Assembly (NCBI GenBank): GCA_028284495.1
Contig: JANQRP010000042.1
Location: 1 to 64,000 of the forward strand
DNA length: 64,000 bases
Source of the DNA: Longimicrobiales bacterium
GTDB lineage: Bacteria; Gemmatimonadota; Gemmatimonadetes; Longimicrobiales; Gaopeijiaceae
Direction of reading: 5' to 3'
Below, one piece after another: positions 16,743-24,815 of the stretch (its first letter is position 1; the number at the start of each line of letters is the position of its first letter). The position numbers and the translations under genes were made by a program. A model generated the notes under the pieces. The model saw only the letters and a list, made by a program, of their open reading frames with translations. It ran no database searches and had not been told where the DNA came from.

Positions 16743-16934
16743 ACCCTCGCCGAGTTTGGCGAGGCGGTAGCGTTCTACGAGGACAAGGCGCCGGGGCTCG
16801 GCCGTGAGTTCATGGCCGAGGTCGAGCGAGTCCTCAGGCTACCGGGAGAGAATCCCTCCATGGGCAGTCCGCCGGAGTCCCCGTACCGTCGCCTGCTTTG
16901 CCAGCGGTTCCCATATCGAAGAGGACTTCGATGA
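16743..16934 (+). pseudogene. ParE/RelE-type toxin fragment
   Basis: The frame beginning after a TAA at 16740-16742 reads TLAEFGEAVAFYEDKAPG, LGREFMAEVERVLRLP and then YRRLLCQRFPYRRGLR, collinear with ParE-family toxins (EFxEAxxFYE, FPYxxxY), but it lacks the start and the last strands. Its stop overlaps the ATG of the next gene (ATGA), suggesting a deletion that fused the remnant to a new neighbour. Confidence 0.6.
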
Positions 16935-18052
16935 GACGCACATATCCAGGAATCCTGTGTCTTGTTGGGGTTGCGGCGTGCGGGGGAGAATCTGAGTCCT
17001 CCGTCCGGACGGCCGACGACGAGCAGCTTGTCCTCTCGAGTCCGCCCTCCTGCGAGGCCTGCCGGATCGAGCTCCGCGAGGTCGCACGACTCGGTGACGC
17101 CGCGGACCCGGCGTCGGTCCGTGCGGACGGCGGCACTATGCCATGTCTGGTCGCCCGGGATCCTGGGGGCGGATTCCTCATGAGCGGACCGGTTGGTGGC
17201 GGTCAAGTCGTCAGGTACGACTCGGAAGGGAGGTGGTCCGCAACACTTGGTCGGGCAGGCGAAGGACCGGGCGAGTTCGGCCGCGACCTCGCCGTGTTCA
17301 TCGGGTCTTCCGACTCGATATACGTGGTAGACAATTCCCGATATCGCATCTCCGTATTCGAACCGGGGGGCGGATTCCTCGGGTCGTTCCCGATGCCTGA
17401 CCGGGCGGCTGCGTCGGTCCCCCTCTCGTCCGGGCATCTGCTCCTGCACTTTCGGCCGACGGACTCGACTGAGGGTCAGGAGGATCTCTTCCACATCGTG
17501 GACCCATCCGGAGCGGAGCAGGCCCGGTTCGGAAGATCGACGAGGAGCCCAGCGGAGGTCGACCGGTGGACCGTTGGAGCTCACCCGGACGGCGGATTCT
17601 GGGCAGGAAGCCAGTGGGAGTACGAGTTCTCTCACTGGACGCGTTCGGATTCGCTGATCAGGACCATCACCCGTGACGTCGACTGGTTCCCGGCAGGCGT
17701 GGAGTGGTCGCAGGAGAGGTTTTCTGATCTGTACGTGTCTGAGCCGGCTCCTCCGCAACTCATGCACATCGCCACCGACGACCATGGTCTCGTCTGGACC
17801 TACTCCTGGGTTCCGGACCGGAACTGGGCCCCGAACTCGGTCCAGCTTCCGACGCCCGATTGGACCCGCAGAAACTTCGATACAGTCATTGAGGTGATCG
17901 ACCTGGAGGAGGGCGTCGTGCTTGCGGCGCTGAGGTCGGACGAGCTGCTACGTCACGCGTGCAGCGACCACCTCGCGTACAGCGTGGTCGAGACCGAGAT
18001 CGGAGACACGCGCGTCCGGGTCCTGGAGCCGACGCTGGTCCGAGTCGAGTAG
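16931..18052 (+). CDS. six-bladed beta-propeller lipoprotein
   Basis: Protein of 373 aa, lipoprotein leader MRRTYPGILCLVGVAACGG (lipobox VAAC). The mature N-terminus carries CEACRIELREVARLGD. Blades contain LGRAGEGPGEFGRDL, the shared G-x-x-G-x-GPGE-[FL] signature, and SDSIYVVDNSRYRISVFEPGG. Extra cysteine pairs (CEAC; a lone C near RHACSDH) may form disulphides. The ATG overlaps the stop of a toxin fragment. Ligand or enzyme activity unknown; the protein is probably anchored in the periplasm or on the surface. Sole intact gene of its cassette. Confidence 0.8.
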   Translation: MRRTYPGILCLVGVAACGGESESSVRTADDEQLVLSSPPSCEACRIELREVARLGDAADPASVRADGGTMPCLVARDPGGGFLMSGPVGGGQVVRYDSEGRWSATLGRAGEGPGEFGRDLAVFIGSSDSIYVVDNSRYRISVFEPGGGFLGSFPMPDRAAASVPLSSGHLLLHFRPTDSTEGQEDLFHIVDPSGAEQARFGRSTRSPAEVDRWTVGAHPDGGFWAGSQWEYEFSHWTRSDSLIRTITRDVDWFPAGVEWSQERFSDLYVSEPAPPQLMHIATDDHGLVWTYSWVPDRNWAPNSVQLPTPDWTRRNFDTVIEVIDLEEGVVLAALRSDELLRHACSDHLAYSVVETEIGDTRVRVLEPTLVRVE

Positions 18053-18093
18053 CGGGTTTGGAATTGGGCGATCCGGGTGGGACCCCGCGCCCG

Positions 18094-18242
18094 ACAACTG
18101 AAGGTTGCCAGCTCCGCGCCCGCGGCGCTCCGTCCCAACCGGCCGGGAACGCGCGGGATGGGTGTGGCGGTTCGGTTCGCCTGTGCGGCATCGCCCGATG
18201 CGACCGGCCTCGAGGGCCGGTTCGGCAACACGATCACGTTCT
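18094..18242 (+). repeat. attC-like site A6
   Basis: ACAAC-TGAAGG-TTGCCAG on the left (AAC 18096-18098), hairpin GCGCC-CGC-GGCGC, right arm CGGCAACACGATCACGTTCT (GTT 18238-18240). The spacer TGAAGG is the type-B one on a type-A body, suggesting exchange between types. Confidence 0.75.
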
Positions 18243-18402
18243 GTGCCATCGCCGTGCCGGCCTCTCGCGTGGGTGGGCACGACGACGTCGATCCGACCGG
18301 GCGCACCTTCACGAGCCAAGGACAACAAGACCTGCCGACGCAGTTCGGAGCAGTTGCTTTCAGATCGAGATAAGCGCCGGCTGCTGCGATTACCCCTCCA
18401 GA

Positions 18403-18801
18403 TCAGGCGAAGAGCGGACTCACGTCCGTGTACAGCCGGACCGAGGTGACCAGTCCATCGGCATTTCGATCCGTCATTGCCACGGCACGCAGTGTCACCT
18501 CTTCTCCACCTAGAGTGGAGTAGTGATTCAGCGCTTCAAGGCAGAAGGCGGAGTCGGAGCCGTAGATGTTCAGCAGGTCATGTTCGAGATCACCGAAGGA
18601 CTGCCAGTACATCGAGAGTCCTTCCTTCACGTGGTCGAGACCGTGAACTGGTTCGTCGTTGTTCATCTGAAGTACAACGTCGTCCGCCAAGAACTCCCCG
18701 TACGCCTCGATGTCTTTTCGGTCGAGAGCCTCCAGGTACGCGAGGTACCACGCATAGCCGTCTGGGGAGAGCTGGTTGATACGCAGGCGTCCGGTCCGCA
18801 T
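18403..18801 (-). CDS. SnoaL-like/NTF2-fold small protein
   Basis: Protein of 132 aa read from ATG at 18801. The segment YLAYLEALDRKDIEAYGEFLADDVVLQMNND is typical of NTF2-like SnoaL proteins: an alpha helix then the cavity-lining strand with a carboxylate pair. Such proteins bind or isomerise small molecules; the substrate is unknown. Divergently transcribed from the AraC regulator, whose start is only 30 bp away, so the two probably share a control region. Opposite to the attC direction. Confidence 0.75.
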   Translation of the reverse strand: MRTGRLRINQLSPDGYAWYLAYLEALDRKDIEAYGEFLADDVVLQMNNDEPVHGLDHVKEGLSMYWQSFGDLEHDLLNIYGSDSAFCLEALNHYSTLGGEEVTLRAVAMTDRNADGLVTSVRLYTDVSPLFA

Positions 18802-18831
18802 AGTCGATTCCCGGTCGGAGAGTGCTCCTGG

Positions 18832-19677
18832 ATGTCCCAAGACGATAGGCCCGTCCGCACCATGGCTCTTGAATATTCCGGACATTCAGACTCGATCACG
18901 GTCCTGCCCGGGTCGGATGTGTCGAAGCGAGGGTACACCTACCGGGAGTTCCAGCCCCCGGCGCAGTTGAGTTCCTCGGTGGAGGCCGTATGGAGCATCG
19001 ACTCGTCGCGGAACTACTCGTACTCCGTGCGCGTGGTGCCAGACGGGTGCGTGGAGATCGTGAAGTCGGAGGACTACGGCTTCCGGGTGTACGGGCCGAG
19101 CACCACTTGGACGATGTACAGTTTCCAAGGTGGCTCGGCGTCGGAGGGGATCCGTCTCCGACCCGAGGTTGCGGCCGAGGTGCTTTCGGTTGATCCGGGG
19201 GAACTGAAGGATCTCTCCGAGGACGGGGAACGATTCCGACCCTTCGCGGAGTCGCTCTCCCGAAGACGCGGACCGTGGCTCCTACGGCTGTTCGAGCTTC
19301 TCGAGGCGAAGGCATTGGATGCCGGTGCCGCGGGTTGGGTAGCCGCCTCGATCCGCCACGACCCGGACCTCCCGGTTGGCGAACACAACAGGCGAGTGGG
19401 AGTCGGGGCTCGACACGCGCGCCGACTCTTCGGTCAGGCGTCCGGGATCACGCTAAGCGCCTACCGTCGGATTCATCGTGTGCACTCCACCTGGGGAGCC
19501 CACGCCGCCGATCCGCGTCTGCCACTTTCGCGACTCGCGCTCCGGTGCGGATTCTCGGATCAATCTCACATGACGAGAGAGGTGCGCGAGCTCACCGGCC
19601 TGACCCCGGTCGAATTCCTGCGGAGTCTGGCCGGCCAAGTTGAGCTCCCTGATCGTGGGCTCAAAGGGTCGTTCTGA
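18832..19677 (+). CDS. AraC-family transcriptional regulator
   Basis: Protein of 281 aa. Start at 18832 is chosen for the GGAG upstream; ATG at 18862 is a possible alternative. The N-terminal domain (about 30-125: YREFQPPAQLSSSVEAVWSI, RVVPDGCVEIV) is the ligand-sensing type found in AraC proteins with a conserved PDGCxE motif. The C-terminal two helix-turn-helices (about 180-270) include GVGARHARRLFGQASGITLSAY, LALRCGFSDQSHMTREVREL and GLTPVEFL. It likely controls the divergent SnoaL-like gene from their short shared intergenic region. Confidence 0.85.
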   Translation: MSQDDRPVRTMALEYSGHSDSITVLPGSDVSKRGYTYREFQPPAQLSSSVEAVWSIDSSRNYSYSVRVVPDGCVEIVKSEDYGFRVYGPSTTWTMYSFQGGSASEGIRLRPEVAAEVLSVDPGELKDLSEDGERFRPFAESLSRRRGPWLLRLFELLEAKALDAGAAGWVAASIRHDPDLPVGEHNRRVGVGARHARRLFGQASGITLSAYRRIHRVHSTWGAHAADPRLPLSRLALRCGFSDQSHMTREVRELTGLTPVEFLRSLAGQVELPDRGLKGSF

Positions 19678-19757
19678 GGTCCAGCGCACTAGCGTGGGCG
19701 AGGACCTGTCGCGTCAGACCTTGAACCACGATGAGTCGTTCGCGTAGTCGACGGCAC

Positions 19758-19898
19758 TCAACTGCATGTTGCCGGCTCCGCGCCTGCGGCGCTCCGACCC
19801 AACCAACCCGGACCGTGCGGGATGTGTATGGCGTTCCGGATAGACTGTGCGATATCGCCCGGAGCAGCTGGGCCGGTTCGGCAACACAATCACGTTGT
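19758..19898 (+). repeat. attC-like site A7
   Basis: CAAC-TGCATG-TTGCCG (AAC 19760-19762), hairpin GCGCC-TGC-GGCGC, interior GACTGTGCGATATCG, right arm CGGCAACACAATCACGTTGT (GTT 19894-19896). Confidence 0.75.
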
Positions 19899-19916
19899 CT
19901 GCCATCTATGGGGCAC

Positions 19917-21080
19917 CTACTCGAGTGTACCCACGTCCAGCTCGACCAGGTAGGAGACGTTGAACTCGTCCCTGACGACGGCCCAGGCACGATCGCCGGA
20001 GGCGTTCATCAGCGTCAGGTCCGCGTCGATGGAGACCCAGCGCAGTGAGTCGAGTTGAGGATTGAGCACGACCCAGACGGACATCTGGTCGTCCACGGTC
20101 TCATCATCGTCCGGCGTCTTTATCCAGATCGTTCCGTCTGACGCCGCGATGATACGTTCGGCCGGGCTGCGGAACTCCAGCGGCCCGAGGGCGTCGTCGA
20201 CCAGCGACCGTGCTTCGCGCTCGCTCCGCGCGGAGACGCCGCGGCTCCACATTACCGCGTCGACATGCCTACGAACCATCTCCCGGCGCTCGGCATCTGA
20301 AACCCGGGGCGTCTCGGTGGTTCGCAAGGTGGCGGTGTCGTAGACCGTCCCATCTTCAAGATACGTGCGCAGCACGACCTCGCCGTGCTGCCGCCGCGAG
20401 GTCACGTCGGCTACGACGACCCCCGGCATCGCCCGGTGCACGGCCCACAGATCCGACTCGGGAAACGGCCGCGGTACCGACAGTTCGCCGAACACTCCGG
20501 GTCGCGGATTCTGATACACGACGATCTCGCGCCTCTGGACGACGGCTAGAGTGTCGCCGAGAACACCGTCCCGAGTCGCGGCTATCAGCGGCACAGAATC
20601 GTTCGCCCTCCGAATACCTCGGGGCTCGCGGTCGACCACGAGCGTTCCAGAGGGCAGCACTCCTGACAGGCGTGGCATCCTGTCCGGTGGAGCATCGTTT
20701 CGGGAAGTCAGACGAACGGTCGCTGCTTCTCCGGAGCCTAGATCGAATCTCGAGACGCGCTCCGTCTCGAACACCCAGACCTGCCCGTCGTGTACATCCA
20801 TCCCAACTGGTCGAAGAAACTCGCCCGGTCCAGCACCCCGGCCGCCGATCGTCTCCAGAAACTCACCCTCGGCCGTCATCCTTCGAACGATGAGTTCGAC
20901 AGGAAACAGGACGAACAGCGAGCCGTCGCGGTCGATGTGGAGAGATGCCGGTCGCGTGAGGGCGTCCGGACCATCAATACTCCCGATCCGTCCCACTTCG
21001 CGGGCGACGACGGTATCGGCAGATGGACCGCCCGCGGCGAGCGAGCCCCAGATCAAGGTTGCGACGAGCGGTGAACCCAT
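19917..21080 (-). CDS. six-bladed beta-propeller exported protein (inverted cassette gene)
   Basis: Protein of 387 aa from ATG at 21080, with a strong ribosome site (AGGAGACGCC on the coding strand). The leader MGSPLVATLIWGSLAAGGPSA looks like a signal peptide without a lipobox. Blades carry IGGRGAGPGEFLRPVGMDV, the common GPGEF signature, and HIDRDGSLFVLFP, DGTIWIKTPDDD. It fills its cassette but is inverted relative to the flanking attC sites, so it needs its own promoter. Function unknown. Confidence 0.8.
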   Translation of the reverse strand: MGSPLVATLIWGSLAAGGPSADTVVAREVGRIGSIDGPDALTRPASLHIDRDGSLFVLFPVELIVRRMTAEGEFLETIGGRGAGPGEFLRPVGMDVHDGQVWVFETERVSRFDLGSGEAATVRLTSRNDAPPDRMPRLSGVLPSGTLVVDREPRGIRRANDSVPLIAATRDGVLGDTLAVVQRREIVVYQNPRPGVFGELSVPRPFPESDLWAVHRAMPGVVVADVTSRRQHGEVVLRTYLEDGTVYDTATLRTTETPRVSDAERREMVRRHVDAVMWSRGVSARSEREARSLVDDALGPLEFRSPAERIIAASDGTIWIKTPDDDETVDDQMSVWVVLNPQLDSLRWVSIDADLTLMNASGDRAWAVVRDEFNVSYLVELDVGTLE

Positions 21081-21169
21081 GGCGTCTCCTAAAGTGTTAG
21101 GACTTCCGGACGATAGCCCGGCTATGCATGGACCTGCAAGCGCCAAGTCGGGGGAGGGTGAGACGGCAG

Positions 21170-21318
21170 AGAACTGCATGTTGCCGGCTCCGCGCCTGCG
21201 GCGCTCCGACCCAGCCGGCCTCGACCAGGCCGGTTCGGTGTGGCGGTTCGGATACTCTGCGTGATATCGTCCGATACGGCCTACGCCGGTGGCCGGTTCG
21301 GCAACACAATCACGTTAT
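21170..21318 (+). repeat. attC-like site A8
   Basis: GAAC-TGCATG-TTGCCG (AAC 21172-21174), hairpin GCGCC-TGC-GGCGC, CAGCCGGCC/GGCCGGTT arms, right end CGGCAACACAATCACGTTAT (GTT 21314-21316). Confidence 0.75.
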
Positions 21319-21430
21319 GTGGCATGGCCCCACCGAGATGACGGCGGATACGAATGAGTCGGACGTTGGCCGTACGTACTCGCACGTATGGGAGCCGCCC
21401 CGACCTAGACCCCTCTCTTCCTGTTTTCAG

Positions 21431-21730
21431 ATGACCAGCAAGTGGAGACTCGTCCTAGCGAGCCTGGCCCTCCTTGGCGTCGGGTCCTGCACTAGCGACG
21501 CGATGAGTCCGGAAGTCGAGCGAATCGGAGTGGTCTCATTCGTTGAGGTCGAGGGCGGGTGCTGGAAGATCGTGCACGACAATACGTCGTATGAACCCGT
21601 GCACTTGGACCCGGACTACCGTATCGATGGCCTTCGAGTCGAGTTCTCAGCCCGACTTGCGCCCGATCTTGGGTCCTTCTGCATGGTCGGCACTCTCGTC
21701 GAGATTACCTCGATAGGTCGTCTCGATTGA
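21431..21730 (+). CDS. small lipoprotein, unknown
   Basis: Protein of 99 aa, start chosen at 21431 to give the leader MTSKWRLVLASLALLGVGSC with lipobox VGSC. The mature 80 residues form a likely beta-rich small domain (VVSFVEVEGGCWKIVHDN, YRIDGLRVEFSARL, VGTLVEITSIG) with two further cysteines that could pair. This pattern is frequent among short bacterial lipoproteins, but I do not recognise a family. Only gene in its cassette. Confidence 0.65.
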   Translation: MTSKWRLVLASLALLGVGSCTSDAMSPEVERIGVVSFVEVEGGCWKIVHDNTSYEPVHLDPDYRIDGLRVEFSARLAPDLGSFCMVGTLVEITSIGRLD

Positions 21731-21816
21731 CCTCTCCTCCCGAGCCCTCCAGTCCGTACCGGCTAGCCCACTCCTCCTCGCCGCGGGCTCGGAAGCGCTC
21801 CGGACTGCCACGCCAT

Positions 21817-21974
21817 GTAGCTGAGAAGTCGCCACCTCCGTTCGCTGCCGCTCAATGCGATGAATCACGGCCTCGAGCGTTCGGGGGTGTCGGAGCAGTA
21901 GCCGGAGCGTAAGCTGACCGGTGTGTCCAAACGGCTCCGTTTCCTGGGCCGCGCCGGCAACCCCGACACGCTAG
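21817..21974 (+). repeat. attC-like site B3, core boxes decayed
   Basis: The type-B interior is well preserved (CACCTCCGTTCGC, GAATCACGGCC, TAGCCGGAGCGTAAGCTGACCGG, GGGCCGCGCCGGCAACCCCGACAC), but AAC has become AGC (21819-21821) and GTT has become GCT (21970-21972). Probably no longer a recombination substrate. Confidence 0.6.
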
Positions 21975-22172
21975 GCGAAACCGCGTGACCGATGTGGCAG
22001 TCCATCTCTCTTGTCATCGAGCCGGCAGTGAATACGAGTTGGCATGGGGGGTGGGCGAGTCTTCGGGACTTGCGGCCCACTCCGATGCTTCGGGTGAGCT
22101 GAAACCCGTCCGGACCCGTCCTTCGTACGGAAGCTGAGCCAGTGCTCTCCTCTCCGCGCCAAGGAATGCCCA

Positions 22173-23201
22173 ATGCGCCTCCTGTTCCACCGTGCCGCGG
22201 TTGTCGCTGCGGCGTTGTCTCTCGGATGTAGCGATTCTGACGTCGTCTACAGTCCCGGGCCGCCGGTGGTCGAAACGAGCCTTGAGGGAGTGCTGGACTT
22301 CAGTGCAGCCGAGGTGGCGCCGTCGTTCGAAGCCCGAGTGATTCCGCTTCCAGAAGCCGGCTGGGCCGTCAGCTCCGGGACGTTCGGAGGGTTCGTGCAG
22401 CGGTTCGATGGCGAGGGTGGGCTGGCCGGGCAACTCGGCAGCGAGGGTGGCGGTCCGGGTGAGTTTTCCGGACCGGTCTTCGGGCAAAGCGTCGCGGACG
22501 AGCTTCTGATCGTCGACCCGGGGTCGGGACGAGTGTCCCGATTCGACGCTGAAGGACAGTTTCTCGGGAGTCGAAGTCTGGCGGGACAGGTCTCGTCGGT
22601 AGCTCCCGATCGGGCTCGACCGGGCCTGGTCTTGAGTGGCTTCTTCGGTGAGGGGCTGAGCCTGCTCCGTGCGGGCAGGGATCCAGAGTCGGACGTGTCA
22701 GGTGGAGAGATACCGTCCGCTGAGGGACCCTCGCGCCAGGCGGCAGGGCGGCAATGGCAGTTTGCGACGATGCCCTCCGATGAGGCGGTGTGGACGGTGA
22801 GCCGCGGGGACGGAGTCGTCCGGATCCACGACCTTGAGCTCGAAGCCATAGAGCGCAGCGAGCTTCCGGATCCCGCAGAGTTCGTGTGGGAAAACTCGAT
22901 TCCGGAGGGCGCGTTCCCGCCGGAGTCATCCGGTATCCTGTCGGAGAACGGCACAGTATGGGTTCTCACCGGCGTCCCGGACTCGGATTGGCATCCCGAG
23001 ATGAACCCCCGGGAGGTCGGTGTCCACGGGTGGGGCGACACCTTCGTGTTCGCGATCGACGTCTCTACCCGAGAGGTCGTCGCGACGCACCGCATGGACC
23101 GCATCTGCTTCCCCGCCTACAGCTCGGTCATCTCCTGTGTGGACGAGGTGGGCCAGCGGATCGAGTTGCTCCGACTCTCGCTTGGGAGCGGGGACACGTG
23201 A
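22173..23201 (+). CDS. six-bladed beta-propeller lipoprotein
   Basis: Protein of 342 aa with leader MRLLFHRAAVVAAALSLGCS (lipobox SLGC). The blade signature reads LGSEGGGPGEFSGPVFG, and VADELLIVDPGSGRVSRFDAEGQFLGSRSL is a full repeat. Two late cysteines (RICFPAYSSVISC) recall the C-terminal pair of the propeller at 16.9-18.1 kb. Single-gene cassette, about 25 bp from the following attC. Role and ligand unknown. Confidence 0.8.
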   Translation: MRLLFHRAAVVAAALSLGCSDSDVVYSPGPPVVETSLEGVLDFSAAEVAPSFEARVIPLPEAGWAVSSGTFGGFVQRFDGEGGLAGQLGSEGGGPGEFSGPVFGQSVADELLIVDPGSGRVSRFDAEGQFLGSRSLAGQVSSVAPDRARPGLVLSGFFGEGLSLLRAGRDPESDVSGGEIPSAEGPSRQAAGRQWQFATMPSDEAVWTVSRGDGVVRIHDLELEAIERSELPDPAEFVWENSIPEGAFPPESSGILSENGTVWVLTGVPDSDWHPEMNPREVGVHGWGDTFVFAIDVSTREVVATHRMDRICFPAYSSVISCVDEVGQRIELLRLSLGSGDT

Positions 23202-23223
23202 TCGGTACGTGAGGCGGCTTCGT

Positions 23224-23382
23224 CCAACTGAGAAGTTGCCGCCTCCGTTCGCTGACGCTCACTTCGGTGAATCACGGCCCCGAGCGCCTTAGGGGTGTTG
23301 GAGCAATAGCCGGAGCGTGAACGGGCCGATGTGTCCGGACCGCTCGACTCTTTGGCCCACGCCGGCAACACGATCACGGTAT
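23224..23382 (+). repeat. attC-like site B4
   Basis: CCAAC-TGAGAAG-TTGCCG on the left (AAC 23226-23228), type-B interior, right arm CGGCAACACGATCACGGTAT, where the core GTT is changed to GGT (23378-23380). The right end otherwise has the type-A spacer CACGATCAC. Confidence 0.65.
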
Positions 23383-23442
23383 GGGGCATTACACCTGCTC
23401 TCGCGGCGCTTGTGGAGCGGGTGGGCGACCGCGCACCTCCTC

Positions 23443-24333
23443 CTAGCTCTGCCAGCCCTCCTCGAGCAGCTCGTAGTTCAGCAGCGCGGCGGCGAGCGAA
23501 CCTCTTGATGCGGCCGCTGGAACGGACTGGATTCCTGGCCCGGCGTCACCCGCAACAAACAGCCGTGCGATGCTCGTGCGGCCGGTCTCATCCGCCTCGA
23601 CTCGGCCGTCGTCCGACATGCCGCAGCCGAGTCGATGGGGAAGATCAGAGGCGAGTTCCTGCTTGGGAGCGATGAAGAGCCCGGCGCGCTCCAGAATCTC
23701 TCCGTTTTCGAACTGGACGGAGGCGAACTCCCCGCGGAGTCGCTCGATTGGCTCGTTGCGAATGCCAATGCCACGTGCCCCCAGAGCGGCTTGGGCCTCC
23801 TCCGAGAGGTCGTGAGACCCGTCCGTTAGGACCACAACGTCGTCGGACAACCCGCGGATGAGTTTGGTGAGATGAAGCACTTCATCCGTGCGGCCATAGA
23901 TGGCGAGCGGACGTCCTGCTACCTCCCATCCGTGGCAGTATGGGCAGTGGAAGACGCTCCTGCCCCACCGCTCATTCAGGCCCGCCAACGGAGGGAGCAC
24001 GTCTCGCACGCCGATCGCGAGGATCATCCCCCGCGCGGTGACGGTACCCCCGCCCGCGAAGGACGCGACGAAGCCGGAGTCAGTCACTTCAGCGTCTATG
24101 ACTCGCTCGTCGCGGATCGCGACATCGTAGGGCTCGAGCTGCCGTCGTCCGAGCGAGACGAGCTCGCTGGGTGGCGTCCCATCTCGGGTGAAGATGTTGT
24201 GCGCCTTAGGCGCTCTCGCGTTGCGAGTAGGGCCATCAGATGCGAGGACGACGCGTCTGCGCACCCGTCCCAAGGTCAACGCTGCCGATAGACCGGCCGG
24301 GCCCCCGCCCACGATGATTACGTCGGCTTCCAT
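23443..24333 (-). CDS. thioredoxin-reductase-like FAD/NAD(P) oxidoreductase
   Basis: Protein of 296 aa from ATG at 24333. It has the FAD-binding GGGPAGLSAA near residue 9, then the active-site pair CPYC (FHCPYCHGWE, about residue 130), where standard thioredoxin reductase has CATC. The NADPH-binding segment is weak (LAIYGRTDEV), and the flavin-closing motif is LFVAGDAGPGIQSVPAAASRG. Length and layout match the short bacterial thioredoxin-reductase-like oxidoreductases, often of unclear partner. No thioredoxin gene is nearby. Inverted within its cassette. Confidence 0.85.
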   Translation of the reverse strand: MEADVIIVGGGPAGLSAALTLGRVRRRVVLASDGPTRNARAPKAHNIFTRDGTPPSELVSLGRRQLEPYDVAIRDERVIDAEVTDSGFVASFAGGGTVTARGMILAIGVRDVLPPLAGLNERWGRSVFHCPYCHGWEVAGRPLAIYGRTDEVLHLTKLIRGLSDDVVVLTDGSHDLSEEAQAALGARGIGIRNEPIERLRGEFASVQFENGEILERAGLFIAPKQELASDLPHRLGCGMSDDGRVEADETGRTSIARLFVAGDAGPGIQSVPAAASRGSLAAALLNYELLEEGWQS

Positions 24334-24564
24334 GTCTTTGCTTCTTGCAAGTTCGGTTGATTCCAGGTCTGCATTGGCAACCCACCGGTCTCGACGGCGG
24401 TTCCTCGGTGGGACGCTCGGCCAACCTGGTCTCCGGACCTTTCAGCGTTGCGCGCTCGTTCACTCAACTACGGCGGAGAAGGTTGGCCCTGGCCACGTTC
24501 ATCCGCGCTCGCTACCGGGATGGTCCACGACAGCGCGTCTTGGGGTCCGGGGCTGCAACGCCCC

Positions 24565-24714
24565 ACAACTGCATGTTGCCGGCCCCGCGCCTTCGGCGCT
24601 CCGACCCGACCGGCCTCGACCTCGCAGATTCGGCTGGCTCTTCGGATAGCCCGTGCGGAAACGATCGCCCGAATGACCGAGCCGGGGCCGGCTCGGGAAC
24701 CCCTGCACGTGTCA
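24565..24714 (+). repeat. attC-like site A9, right end decayed
   Basis: The left half is perfect (ACAAC-TGCATG-TTGCCGG, AAC 24567-24569; hairpin GCGCC-TTC-GGCGC). The right half is eroded: GGCTCGGGAACCCCTGCACGTGTCA stands where CGGCAACACAATCACGTT is expected. It is the last recognisable site of the dense array. Confidence 0.55.
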
Positions 24715-24815
24715 CGGCATCGCGAGGACCCGCCCAGATGCGGGAGCCAGAGACGTTGTTCACGAGTTGGTGACGCGTAACCGTTGGATGTTCCTGCTGA
24801 TGCCCCGGTCGCGGC

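Noticed and set aside
1..24714. Repeats as a CRISPR array
   Set aside because: The units are about 145 bp, spaced by 0.5-6 kb of genes, and no cas genes are present.
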